Assembly: GCA_018907035.1 (NCBI GenBank)
Contig: JACCIC010000180.1
Coordinates: forward strand, 75,001-139,000
Length of the DNA: 64,000 bases
Origin: Sycobia sp. Sy_11
Taxonomy: Eukaryota; Arthropoda; Insecta; Hymenoptera; Epichrysomallidae
Reading direction: 5' to 3'
The translations under genes were made by a program, and so were the position numbers. Below, piece by piece: positions 26,630 to 37,708 of the stretch (positions are counted from its first letter, which is position 1; every line of letters starts with the position of its first letter). The notes beneath the pieces were generated by a model, which saw only the letters and a program-made list of their open reading frames with translations, searched no databases and had not been told where the DNA came from.

Positions 26630-26959
26630 ACGACAATAACAACAAGGACAACCCTCTTTTCAGAACTACGCCACTCGAGACAGTCGCTGGCGGCGCCGTC
26701 CGAGCGAATGGTCCGCAACGGCTTCCCGCCCGGGGTCCAGCTTGGGCCCCATCAGGCGCAGAACAGCGCCCGCCGTCAGCGGCCGCGCTCGCGCAACCGG
26801 GTGATGGAGCCGAGCCTGCCGAGGCCGGGCAGCCGCTACAGCCTCGCCGAGTCCACCCACACGCTGAACAACTACGAGGAGAGCAACTGGACGGACCACG
26901 ACATGGACATTTACATGGCGCGCAACCCGACGACGAGGGGCGGGCTCGTGCCGCTCTGA
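16755..26959 (+). CDS. LRR / FN3-like single-pass transmembrane receptor, 5' partial
   Basis: A probable cell-surface adhesion or signalling receptor, not assignable to a named gene with certainty. The visible exons are 16755-17635, 20493-20808, 21941-22545, 24348-24936 and 26664-26959 (stop TGA). All phases join cleanly and give about 894 residues. Numbering from the first full codon (16757): hydrophobic signal-like core 3-16; LRRNT-like cysteines 25, 39, 41 and 53; about ten leucine-rich repeats from about 75 to 345; LRRCT cysteines 353, 355, 381 and 402; Gln/Pro/Ser/Gly linker about 430-510; FN3-like domain about 540-625; TM 642-664 followed by an Arg stop-transfer run; a tail of about 230 residues ending in Val-Pro-Leu, a class II PDZ-type end. 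The start codon lies in an upstream exon that I could not find. The layout resembles insect LRR-FN3 neuronal proteins such as Drosophila Haf or vertebrate ELFN; this homology is tentative. Codons are very GC-rich, unlike the genes to the right. Confidence 0.85.
18159..18430. mobile_element. TIR element (MITE-like), copy 1
   Basis: A 272-bp element in the first visible LRR intron. The outer 50 nt are inverted repeats of each other with about two mismatches (left arm 18159-18208, right arm 18381-18430). The arms are AT-rich outside and carry a conserved core (GGACTGTCCTTGTT) inside. The middle has no coding capacity. The length, TIRs and lack of an ORF fit a non-autonomous DNA transposon. No clear target-site duplication could be fixed because the flanks are AT-rich. 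A related element lies at 41597-41896. Confidence 0.82.
18431..20492. other. Remainder of LRR intron 1
   Basis: AT-rich intron with no supportable gene. A 99-codon minus-strand frame at 19572-19871 has no recognised domain. The intron ends in a 50-bp (TA)n tract (20425-20474), 18 bp before the acceptor AG. Confidence 0.7.
20425..20474. repeat. (TA)n microsatellite next to a splice acceptor
   Basis: About 50 bp of TA dinucleotides ending 18 bp before the LRR exon that starts at 20493. Confidence 0.96.
21890..21918. repeat. Poly(A) run before a splice acceptor
   Basis: An A run of about 28 bp that ends 22 bp upstream of the LRR exon starting at 21941. Confidence 0.95.
22546..24347. other. LRR gene intron 3
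   Basis: Non-coding. It holds a compound (CT)n/(CA)n microsatellite at 22877-22941, a (TTA)n run at 23390-23413 and a (GTT)n/poly(T) run near 23655-23700. It ends with a normal pyrimidine-rich acceptor. Confidence 0.75.
22877..22941. repeat. Compound (CT)n(CA)n microsatellite
   Basis: About 30 bp of CT followed by about 32 bp of CA. Confidence 0.95.
24937..26663. other. LRR gene intron 4
   Basis: AT-rich with no coding signal. It contains a poly(A) run of about 30 bp at 26599-26628, some 35 bp upstream of the last acceptor. Confidence 0.75.
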
Positions 26960-27039
26960 GCGCTATTATAATAATATAGATATATATATATATATACATA
27001 TGTATGTTATATATACATATATGTTATATATACAAAACA

Positions 27040-27071
<32 letters not shown>

Positions 27072-27172
27072 TTAATGTACCCCGACGACTCGAATTCGAC
27101 CGGTCGCATCGCTTCTTCCAAAGAGCGTGAATTCATCGTTACAAAAGCTATATAAATACGGGATGCGAAGGC

Positions 27173-27174
<2 letters not shown>

Positions 27175-27228
<54 letters not shown>
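27175..27228. repeat. (TA)n microsatellite
   Basis: About 54 bp of TA dinucleotides. Confidence 0.96.
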
Positions 27229-27232
<4 letters not shown>

Positions 27233-28225
27233 GAAGCGTTTTTAGGAGGAAAAAAATAAAAATTAAGGTTCTCTAAGAACTGTATGCAAATCTTATTCAT
27301 ATATAGATAAGGAACTCTTTAATATATATAATGATAATAATTTAAGAAACGGCATTGTTTTTTTTTCTCTCAAGCATTCATCTTTCATCGACGTCGGTGC
27401 ATAATGAGAGTACGCGCGCGCGCGCGCGCGAACAAAAATTCTGAAATTCAACGAATACGGCAATCGACGAGGCAATATTGAAAAATTGAAAGCGGCCGAT
27501 ATATATATATACACTCAGCGAGCGTCCGCGAAACGAATTATTTTGTTAATACTGCACAAGATGAGATTTACGATCAATTTGACATTCGGCTACTTTAATT
27601 AAATATCGTTATTTAGTTCGGACAGGTTCATTTTATCGTTGATGTACAGCTCATTCTTATGTCAATGCGTCAAGCAAATCTAATACAAGTAAATATGCAA
27701 TAAGGTAATTGAAGCGAGTAAAAAAAAAAAAAAAAATTATGCGTTTACATAAAATATCGACACGTTCGAATAATATTTAAGTTCTAAGTTCGTCCGCGGA
27801 AGTCATTGAACGATCCATATAGATATTAATCTCACAATTTTTAAAATCTCCGTAACAACACCGACTTCATTCAAACGGTCGAACATTAACATAAGTTGAT
27901 TTGCGCTTTATTATTATGCTACTTGAAGCATATGGCTCCCTTAGTTCGGTGTATAAATAAAGACGTGCTCTGTAAATTTGGTTTAAAAGTACCTGGAGAC
28001 ATACGTTGTGTATTTAGAAACATCCAAAGACTACGAGTACAGTGCGTGAGAGAATTCTAACAAAACTTCGCTTCGAATTCTATGACATTACATTAATATT
28101 TAGACGAAACTCTGTACAATAGGATATATTTTTTTTATTATTATTTTACTTTACAGTAAATAAGCAATAACACGCTCTATGATATAGTATTCATTTGGTT
28201 ACTTCTGTATATAAGGAATAATTAC

Positions 28226-28228
<3 letters not shown>

Positions 28229-28289
<61 letters not shown>
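28229..28289. repeat. (TA)n microsatellite
   Basis: About 60 bp of TA dinucleotides, 112 bp from the Rab3GAP1 exon 5 donor. Confidence 0.96.
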
Positions 28290-28291
<2 letters not shown>

Positions 28292-28400
28292 TCGATGCAA
28301 GCGACGTAAAGCGATAAAATTGCAATATATTTTGTAATATTTTTCAAAAAGTCTCGTTTTTAACGCGTATTAGAAATATAAGTCCAGATTATTTACTTAC

Positions 28401-30949
28401 CCCGGCAGTAAAATGCATTTTTCCCATCGAAACCTCACCTCCTGCACGAATTCGTGCCAGAGTTGGGCAAGAGCTTGCTGGCCGCCCAAGTTGTAGGCGC
28501 AATGGGCGGCTACGATGGCTAGGCGCCAAACCAGGCCGTCGATAGCGCACGTTTTAATGCCTCTCCATTGATCGTCATCCACATTGTATCCACTGTTTTC
28601 TGTATACGGTACTCTCTGTAAATGAATTCACTTGCAGTTACGAATACTTAAAGCCCACGTATGCATTTTTTTTTTTTTTTTGTACTGGCATTTGCCTCTG
28701 TTTTGGATTTATGCCAGATTACAATTTATTTCATATTAATTAGAATATTATAGAAGTAAAAATGTACGAAATAATAGTCATTTACTCATAGGCTTATCAC
28801 TTCAACATCATTTAACTAAATTTGAAATAGAATCTAAAATTAATTTATAAGTTAATGCTTGAAACGACGATTCTTTTACGTATTTTTGTAAGTGTAAAAA
28901 AATATTTTTTGTCAGTGGTTAAAATAACTTTTATCTTTTTTACAATAAATCTATGATTTGTTCTTAATTATAATCCAGATTTCTATCCTTTATTATTATG
29001 TTAATATAATATAAAATTTTAAGATTTAATTAAATCGTAAACAGAAATTGGAAGAATTTGAAATGATTTTTTATTTTATTTTTATTTTTTATTTTGTATA
29101 AAATAAAATAAAATAATAAAATAAAAATAAAATAATAAATTAATAAAAGATTTTAGTATTATTACTAAATTATCGATTGAAAAAAATTATTTAAAAAATT
29201 TTAAAACTAATAAGTAAAGCAAGTAAAGCATACCGATACTTCTTCACTATCCGGGAATAAGAAATAAAGGATTGGTAATAAAACATCTTCGGTAATGGGA
29301 CCTTCAATGTTCTTGCGTGATTTTGGCCCAGCTCTACCGACTACTGTCGAAATTGAAGGTATTCTAGATTCTGTGAGTATATTAAATGCAGAACTTAATA
29401 GCTGACTATCATTATCATTGCAAGCAGCACCGTCACCCAACAATTCAACTAAACTTTTGGGATTACTACACATTTGTAAAAAATTTGATAGATATTCGCC
29501 AAGTAAGCAGGCAGGGGAAGGAACCATTTCCACTTGTAAAGACCATTCTGGAGCAGATAAAGGTTCAAGATCGCTAAAGCCTTCACTATCAACAACAACA
29601 TTTTCACAAATTTCAGGCCAACTAACAAATAAGTGAAATTCTCTGAAAAATTCAATTCCAAACATTTATAATTGTTAAAAAATAAATAAATTTCAGATTA
29701 TAAGAAAAGTTAGCAGAACTTATTTTATGAAATAAAAACGTTTGAATTTTTTTACGTTTTAATTGTAATATTTTTCTTACTTTATTGGATCAAAGGTAGC
29801 TCCAAAGGGAAGTTTTCCCAGTTCATGAACCCCTACAGTTTCACCTTGCATAAAATCAAAATCTGGAGGTTCTTGAGTCCATGTACTACTTGTCCAGTCT
29901 TTTAAAGTGTATGATAATCTTACTGATACCAGTATTGGATCTAATCTTACACTACAGCCTTCGCCAATTTTTTGTTTAAATAAAGTTAATAAGCCTGTGA
30001 GGTGTCTACAATGAGGTGGAATTTTTTTTAAATGAACCATGTTCAAGTGCATTCTTGTCCCTTTGCCAACATTTACACCAAGATAAAACTTTTGCCATTG
30101 CTCCTGAACTTGAACAAATGCTGCCACTTCACTAGAAATAATAAATACAATTTTCATATATTAAATTATACGTAATATTTTCTAAAATAATTTGTAAAAT
30201 AAAATAAACAATATTATTCTTACTTAACACAATCATATATGCATACAAAAAATTAAATTTTAACTTATTGCATTAACAATTTAATTTTATTATTTATTAA
30301 AGTACTGAAACTCATTGCATTCAAATTGAAAAATTTTTTTTGACCTACCAATGGGCATTACTCATTGCTATAGTCAATGAACTTAATAAAATTTTTATTC
30401 TAGTTTCATCTGTAATTGAACTTGGTTTTGCCGGTACTAACAATAAAAATTCTCTCAAACCATAATATCTCACTATCTCTAAATTATTTTGATCCAATTG
30501 AGTAAAGTCATTTGACGAATTTAATATATCTTTTTGAGATTGAGTCCAAGAATCTTCTTGATCATCTAATAATAAATTACCACTTTTATGAATCCTATCA
30601 TCTTCTATTTTTAACCTGTAGTGTTTTAATAAAAATTCTACATCTAAATAGAGAAATAAATTATATTATAATATACATAAAATATAATAATATCTATATT
30701 TTAATAAATATACAGGTGTAATAAATATTTATAACATTGACTATCTTACTTACCTGCAAAGTTCAACTTCTCCAGCTCTTCTTCCCATGAAAAATTAAGA
30801 AAATCTCCCTTTTCTAAAATAGTATTTTTTTTGGCATGGGAAAGTTTCCATCCATGTATTACTTCTTCTACTCTGGCAATAAAAACTTCCCATTCCGAAG
30901 CTGTTGTAAAATCATGGTGATATACATCCTCAATTTCAATATTATTCAT
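28401..30949 (-). CDS. Rab3GAP1: Rab3 GTPase-activating protein catalytic subunit, N-terminal half
   Basis: Catalytic subunit of the Rab3GAP complex, which acts on Rab3 in regulated exocytosis and on Rab18 at the ER. Exons in transcription order: 30949-30754, 30643-30349, 30131-29781, 29642-29234 and 28615-28401. All phases agree and encode about 488 residues. The family N-terminus is clear (DFTTASEWEVFIARVEEV), as are a VQVQEQWQKFYLGV stretch after exon 3 begins and an FVQEVRFRWEKCILLPG end in exon 5. The human protein has about 981 residues, so the C-terminal half, which carries the GAP domain, is missing. Exon 5 ends at a strong donor (GTAAGT), so this is not a true protein end. No later exon was found in the 28 kb to the left. 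Exons 1-4 use AT-rich codons, while exon 5 is GC- and CpG-rich. It shares a divergent promoter region with Wwox. Confidence 0.93.
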
Positions 30950-32532
30950 TTTGACTATTTAAGTAAAAATGTTCAAATACATATAAATATATAAATTGCA
31001 TTCATTTAATTTGCACTTTTTTATAAATTTATTATATCATACTTTCTAGCAATTTAAAGGTAATGCTGACATAATCTGAAAAATATAATCAATTTACAGA
31101 TTATATGAGTAGTGAATTCATTTTATAATTGTAACACAGCGCATTAAACATACATTGAATTATGTTGACATCTATGCAGGAAATGACTCAGAGATGATAT
31201 AATAATTGATAAAGCATCTATATGAACATATAAATGATTATCTGCAGCTCCAGATTCCAGCCCATGTCCTATCCAGACAGACTCCAGATTCCAGTATACT
31301 ATCCAGTATAAATCCAGTTGTATACCATATACTTTATACCAGCTTATACCAGGTTATCACTTATATATCACTGATATACAACTCCTCTTGTCCATTCCTT
31401 TTACACAAACCTAAGCAAATGCAATTAAAAAAAAAATAAATAAAAAAAACTATTCTTTAGGCCTCTAATTGCACCAGATTGCAGCCTCCGAAAATAGTTA
31501 TTTTATTAACATCACTATTAGGAGACTAAGCAATGAGAACTGAGAAGGCGTAAGCTCAGAACTCATAACTTTCGTTTTTTTTGTTTTCTTTATTGCTTTG
31601 AAGAAAGTTTTATCACAAAGAAGTATATCCTCCTTAGTACTAACAATCAAAATTGGTTTTCAGCATATATATTATATATTATTATATATTATATATTATT
31701 ATATTATGACATAACCTTGTTGACTTTATTCACTATCACCTGCTATCACAAGTATTAATCACGAAACACGATCATGTTTTACGAGGTCACGAGACACGAT
31801 GTAGATATGATCCAACAATCAGCATTCAGGTTCAGGTTTAGCACGTTTCACTATCAGCAGCAGTAACCAGCAACTAACGTAAACGTTTATTTATACAGAT
31901 CTTTATAAGCACCTATCAGTTGCTATCAGCTGCTAAGCTGCTATCAACATCAGAATCAGTCTATGTTCTTTGACAACAGACAACAAACAGCTGATATTCT
32001 GATATACTTAGCTATTGTCTGCTATTGTTTAGCTTAGCAGCATTCGCAGCAGTGGCAGCACCTTAGCAGTTAACAGCAGTAGCACAACTAGTACCACCTA
32101 CCACCACCAGCTAGTACCTCTGATAGGACAAGTTGGATTGGCGCAGGCATCGGCAATTGACATAAGTGATAAGTGATAAGTGATAAGTGATTTAATAGTG
32201 ATTTATGACGGTTTAAATCAATATTCACGAATTCTTTTCAGAGGTATTGTTTTATATAAAATTTAGATTATCAAATTTGACTACATAACAGGATTACATC
32301 TTATATTCATCATCAAGCAATAAATATATGGATATTACTGTGAACTACATAATTGCTTGTAAATTATATTACCGTTTGTCCGGATCAACATAAAAATATA
32401 AAGTAAAAAGTTAATAACTTTAAAAAAATAGCTTTTTTATAAAGTTTTGCTTTTTTATTCTTATTAATACAAATTAAAGTGAATGAATTATATAATTTAA
32501 AAAAAAAAAAGAATTATTGTTTATGAATTAAA
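30950..32532. promoter_or_regulatory. Divergent intergenic region, Rab3GAP1 / Wwox
   Basis: 1.58 kb between two opposite start codons. It contains cryptic repeats built on CCAG/TATACCAG words (31240-31360), CAG/GCT-rich sequence (31850-32120), an AT-rich TATTA repeat (31665-31705) and four tandem copies of AAGTGAT (32164-32191). No gene was seen. Promoters for both genes are expected here but I cannot place start sites. Confidence 0.6.
32164..32191 (+). repeat. Tandem 7-bp repeat (AAGTGAT)x4
   Basis: Four perfect copies. The junctions create TGATAA GATA-type motifs. It lies 342 bp upstream of the Wwox start codon. Confidence 0.9.
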
Positions 32533-34199
32533 ATGGTTGGTATTTTAAATGATTCTGATAGTGAAGATGAACTACCACCCGGTTGGGAGGAACGGGCAAG
32601 TCTTGATGGAAATGTTTATTATGTTGAGTATGTTCCTTCTGAAAATTTTGATATGAAGAATTTTTTTGCTTTTAATTAAATAAATTGATTCTAATTTGTA
32701 GTCATTATACAAAAAATACACAGTGGACACATCCACAAACTGGTAAAAAAAAAATGGTTGAAGGAAAACTACCAGATGGTTGGGAAAGACGTATTACAGA
32801 TGATGGAAAAATTCTATTTATTGATCATGTCAATTGTACTACAACATATACTGATCCTAGATTAGCTTTTGCTATTGAATATAAAGAGCCATTTGAACCA
32901 GTCAGACAGCGATTTGATGGCACCAGTACTGCTTTATCAGTTTTGTATGGAAGAGATTTAAGAAATAAAGTTGCACTTGTTACAGGCGCTAACTCAGGAA
33001 TAGGTAGTATTTTTTTAATGTTTGTTAAAGGTAAAGTTATTTAAAAATTTTTTGTTTTATTTATTAAATGTATTTAGGATTCGAAACAGCAAGATCATTA
33101 GCTTTACATGGATGTACAGTAATATTTGCTTGCAGAAATTTGGATAAAGCACAAACTGCTATTAACAAAATTCTAAAAGAAAAAGATAATATATCTTATG
33201 ATATTTTATATTTAGATTTATGCTCTTTACAAAATGTTCACGAAGCTTCTGCAAAAATTAAACAAAAATATAGGTATCGTAAGTTTTTTTAATCTAAACT
33301 TAATATGTATAACATAAAACTGAAACATAATGTTTGAAATTTAATTATTAATTAGTAAATTATCTTTTTTAATTTTTCTTAAAGAACTCTTGACATTCTC
33401 ATTTTAAATGCTGGAGTCTTTGCACTTCCTTATACACTGACACAAGATGGATATGAAACAACTTTTCAAGTTAATTATTTATCCCAATTTTATTTTACAT
33501 TACTTTTAGAAAATAATTTGAAAAGTTGTCGTAATGTTGCTAGAGTAGTTATTGTATCTAGTGAGTCGCACAGGTAAATATTGCAGATTTATATATAAAA
33601 GATAAATATTAATGTCATTATTTATTTAATAAAACTTTATTTATTCAGATTTTCATTTATTCAGTCAGTTGAAAATCTTCATCCTTTAACTTTGTCTCCT
33701 CCACCTTATAAATATTGGTCAATGGGATCATATAATAATTCAAAATTATGCAATATTTTATTTGCTCAAGAATTAGCAAAGCAATGGCCCACAGTAAGCG
33801 TATTTAGTTGCCATCCAGGTAATATGGTTTCAACTGGTTTATCCCGGCATTCTTGGTTCTACAGATTTTTATTTGCATTAGTTAGACCATTTACAAAGTC
33901 TCTAGTAAGTTCAGTTTATTTCTTATTTTTTACATAAAAACTTATTTATATTTAAAACATTTTATAGTTGCAAATTCTTTATTTAGCAGCAAGCAGCTAG
34001 TACTGCTGTATTCTGTGCAACAGCTGTAGAATTAGAAGGAACAACAGGAATTTACTTCAACAATTGCTATCAATGTGATTTATCAAATGCTGCCTTGAAT
34101 CCAGAATTGGCAAGTGGATTGTGGAGTCTTAGTAAAGAAATGATTGTTGATGTTATGAAAAGAGAAAAAATATGGCATGGCTTAGATTTAATTTCATAA
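32533..34199 (+). CDS. Wwox: WW domain-containing oxidoreductase
   Basis: Short-chain dehydrogenase/reductase with two N-terminal WW domains. The vertebrate protein binds PPxY partners such as p73 and ErbB4, and its loss is linked to fragile site FRA16D. Exons: 32533-32627, 32702-33003, 33078-33273, 33385-33573, 33649-33904 and 33987-34199, giving 416 residues (human 414). WW1 spans about residues 14-47 with both signature Trp; WW2 spans about 55-88 and has Tyr instead of the second Trp, as in human WWOX. The Rossmann motif TGANSGIG is at 126-133, an LNAG motif follows, and the catalytic YxxxK is Tyr289-Lys293 (YNNSK). All introns are 70-112 bp. Poly(A) signal AATAAA at 34340. It is convergent with mRpL15. 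Confidence 0.97.
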
Positions 34200-34649
34200 T
34201 TTAAGTTTTCGAAATGTAAATATTATAAATATTAAAAAATATATTTTGTATAACTTTTTATTTTAGTATTTAAAAATATCAATATTTAATCATTTAAAGA
34301 AGATTTATAATACTCTAATGATTATGGAATATTTTATTCAATAAAATTTTAAAAATATTTACAAACACAGATATTACGATATCCAAATCAATAAAGTAGA
34401 AAAATATCCAAAATAATGTATTCAATAGATATACAATTTTATTTTTATGCTAGTGAATAAATTCACAAAGATTACTAAGAATCATTACAGTTTGTAATCA
34501 TATATAAAACAATTTCATTTTATCAAAAGTAGTGAACACTGAAATGTATTTTGATTATATTGATGATTTACAATATACATTCTGATAGTATAATTCTTAC
34601 TAACAATAAGTATTAATTTAATCTGATAATGGAATATAATATATTCTTA
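34200..34649. other. Convergent 3' intergenic gap
   Basis: 450 bp of AT-rich DNA between the Wwox and mRpL15 stop codons. It holds the Wwox poly(A) signal at 34340-34345. Nothing else was seen. Confidence 0.8.
34340..34345 (+). terminator. Wwox poly(A) signal
   Basis: AATAAA 141 bp after the Wwox stop codon. Confidence 0.6.
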
Positions 34650-35939
34650 TTAACTAGAGTAAAATTCCTTTAGGTATTCTGCTTTTGGTTTTAAAATAAC
34701 TTTATCTTTAAGACTAACAACCCAACCTGGATGAAGTCCGTAAAATATCTGACGTGGATCTTTACGTTGTATTAGCATTTTATAATCAGGATCATCTTCT
34801 ATTTTAGGTAATTCATACCCATATTTTTGAGCTAATGCAAGCCTTTCTTGAGATATTTTTTCTGGATTTGCTAGATATCCTCGAGATTCTGCACTAGAGT
34901 AATATTCTACACAATCTGCTGTAGGTAACATTCGACGTGGTATTGGCTCAGCTATAAAAAGAATTTTTATAATCAAAATATTGAAAACATTTTTTGTATA
35001 AGTTAACTAACCTTTTTTAAAAAATTTTACGGGATTAATAGCTGCATAAACACTTTTTATATCATAATAAGTTGTAGTTATTACTCCTCCATTTTTCTCA
35101 ATAGCTGCAATAACTGGTTCAGTAGTCCACTGAACTTCAATATTAACTTTAGCTTTAAATATATCTGCTCCCTATGAAAAATAATTTAAAAGAAATTAGA
35201 AAGCAATTAAAAACTCTTCAAATTTTTATTACAATTGAAAATATTATGTACTTCATCAGTAAGTTGAATTCCATAATGTTTCCATTCAGGCTTACAATCT
35301 ATTACTCCTGTATTCATTAAGGCTGTAAGGTCTATTGGCTTACTAATATCTATTCTGTTAGTATCGATAAGTAACTGCAATTGATGTAAAGAAACTGGTG
35401 GATATTGTCGTCTCAAGCTATGAATTTTAAAATTGATATTATTACAGAGTAATAAGAATTACAGTATAATTTTTATTTATATATTAATAGTACTAATTAG
35501 TAAACAAATTATTTTTATATATTAATATATATTTTAAATAGTTAAATAATAAAAATATATAATTTTTATAACTTATTGTTTAAATCGTTATTGAAACTTA
35601 CTGGTGTCCTTGGTAATAAGGTTCATAGCCAAATCTTAAATAAAAAGGTCTATTTCCAGTTTCATAACCAAGTCTCATATAATTTTGACGTTGTCCTGAG
35701 CCTTTATTACCTGCCCCATGTTTGTCACCACCATGTTGTCCTCTTCCTCTTCTAAACTAAATAGTAAAAATATATAATTCATGAAGAAAGTAAAAACGAT
35801 GAATAATTATTTGTAATTTAAAATATTTTACTTTTTTTTGGTTCTCGCGATTTGCTTTAAGATTAGATAATGAAACTCTTGGCAATGCTCTTAACATTGA
35901 TAAAGCTAATTCACGACCGTGTAGACCAACTCCAGCCAT
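34650..35939 (-). CDS. mRpL15: Mitochondrial ribosomal protein L15 (uL15m)
   Basis: Structural protein of the large subunit of the mitochondrial ribosome. Exons in transcription order: 35939-35832, 35756-35602, 35417-35252, 35171-35012 and 34951-34650, in phase throughout, 296 residues (human MRPL15 is also 296). It has the basic Gly-rich family N-terminus (RRGRGQHGG), the core [16 protein letters not shown] and [16 protein letters not shown], and the conserved C-terminal KDPRQIF and GLHPGWVV segments. The ATG at 35939 was chosen because it is the first in frame and is followed by an Arg/Leu-rich presequence-like stretch; an upstream TTG is not a likely start. It is head-to-head with CacyBP. 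Confidence 0.97.
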
Positions 35940-37708
35940 TTTCAATTTTTATATATTTTTTTCTTTAAATAGCATCAAAATTATAAAACTACAACCTACT
36001 ACAAATCTAACAATATATTACTTTATAAAAAATGGCTAAAACCAAAACATAATACAATGCATTCTATTTGTTACAGCTGTACCGCCGAGCCGGACCCGGC
36101 TACCATAAACGCAGAACAATAGAAATAGAAAGCAGACGACTATATCTATAACAGAACCTAGCAGAATCATTAGATCAGGCGCTGCTGAAACCAACTGAAT
36201 AAACTAATATAACCAGCTGATGGTGTTGCATCGATAAAAGATACAGATCGAAACAGGTGCATATGTTAGAATTATATATATTAACACATATTGCTATATA
36301 GAAGAGATAAAAAAATAGATGATTCTATCTTTACAAAAATATGATTTTAAAAAAACAAGCATGCACTAGTTTGATCAACAGTTTAATAAATCCTCTATTA
36401 TTAATTTTGTAATGCAATATGTATAATACAAATAAACTTTATAGTGTCTAAAATTTATTTAATATTATAACAAAATTTAACGTTTCGTTTACAATCATAT
36501 TGTTTTTTTGTTAATTAATTTAATTTACATCAAGTTCAGAAACTACTGCTACTTTCAAAATAAATGTTTTGAAAACATGTTAAATAAAATAAAGTTAAAA
36601 AATTAGAAATAATAAAAATAAATTTCATATAATGATGCACGTTTCGTCTAATAAATCACCTGTTGAACTCATTAGTTTGACGATAGTAATTTCTTAATTA
36701 TTTTAATTTAAATTTCCGTACAAAACATTATAATATATACGTTTTCCTATCGGTATTTTCAATATAATATTCATTATCAAAAATCAGAATCTGCGAAAGA
36801 ATATCTGTACAAGACTAAAATTGAAATACTAATTTTAAGCATTAAATTATTAATTTTTTTTTTAGAATAAATTCTCAAAAATGAAAAAATATAAATTTTT
36901 TGCATACTTTTAAAAGTGAGAATATATTTTTCATATTTTTATTATGCATTTTCATCTATAATTAATTATGGAACGGATGTATTCTATTCTTCTGTTTTTG
37001 CAATTACGAAACTATCATAAAATATAAAAATCAAGTTTTTGTATGTTAATTTCTCTAATAATGTAATTGAATTACGGCATAATTTAAATTCATATTCGGA
37101 TTTAGTGATGAAAAATTTAGAAATATATAGTTATCGAAGCACGAAGAACATTATTTTGTTTTTTTTATAGATTATAGATTTATTTTAAAAAATTATTATT
37201 AAATTTTTTGTAATTCGCTCATTACAACAAAATTTTGCCTAAATTTTGTATATTTCATTGCAACTTTTAAGATATAATCCAGAATCCAGATGTCTCTATA
37301 TGGAAAGGAGAATAAAGAACGAAATATATACCGACATGGCGAGAACTAGCGAGAACATTGTGAACAGTGTTGAAAACTGAAAAAGGGCTGAAAGAGCTGA
37401 AACGTAGTGAAATTCGGAGTTGACTTAAAGCTGAATTGAATATAACGCATTGTCGCATTCTTGAATATAGTATTTCGAGAAGTTTCTTTGTTAGTAAATT
37501 CGTTCACATTTTAAAGTTCAATAAGAATTTATGGGTAACAGATTCTGAATTGAAGAATTCTTGATATTAATCTTAAATCCTGCAACTTACGAAACGTTCA
37601 AAACTTTTTTAAAGTTGATTCATCTATAAACTTTACTTGCCGATATCGATTTGTAGAAAATATATTCAAACATTTGAAGTAAATAATTATACGGAAATAC
37701 AGTAAGAA
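35940..37708. promoter_or_regulatory. Divergent intergenic region, mRpL15 / CacyBP
   Basis: 1.77 kb with no gene. Near the mRpL15 side is a small GC-rich patch with a 6-bp hairpin (AGCCGG...CCGGCT, about 36080-36096). CATCGATA at 36229-36236 and TATCGAT at 37644-37650 match DREF-type (TATCGATA) housekeeping promoter elements in 8- and 7-base cores. The second lies 59 bp upstream of the CacyBP ATG. Confidence 0.55.
37644..37650. promoter_or_regulatory. DRE-like TATCGAT motif
   Basis: Seven of eight bases of the insect DRE (TATCGATA), just upstream of CacyBP. The match is short, so binding is only suggested. Confidence 0.35.

Larger units (their letters stand above)
26960..28400. other. 3' flank of LRR gene / Rab3GAP1 intron
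   Basis: Holds (CA)n at 27042-27071, (TA)n at 27175-27228 and (TA)n at 28229-28289, plus a CG-alternating run at 27414-27430. On the minus strand this must be Rab3GAP1 intron, since the donor at 28400 opens into it. I looked for the next Rab3GAP1 exon here and saw none. Confidence 0.65.
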
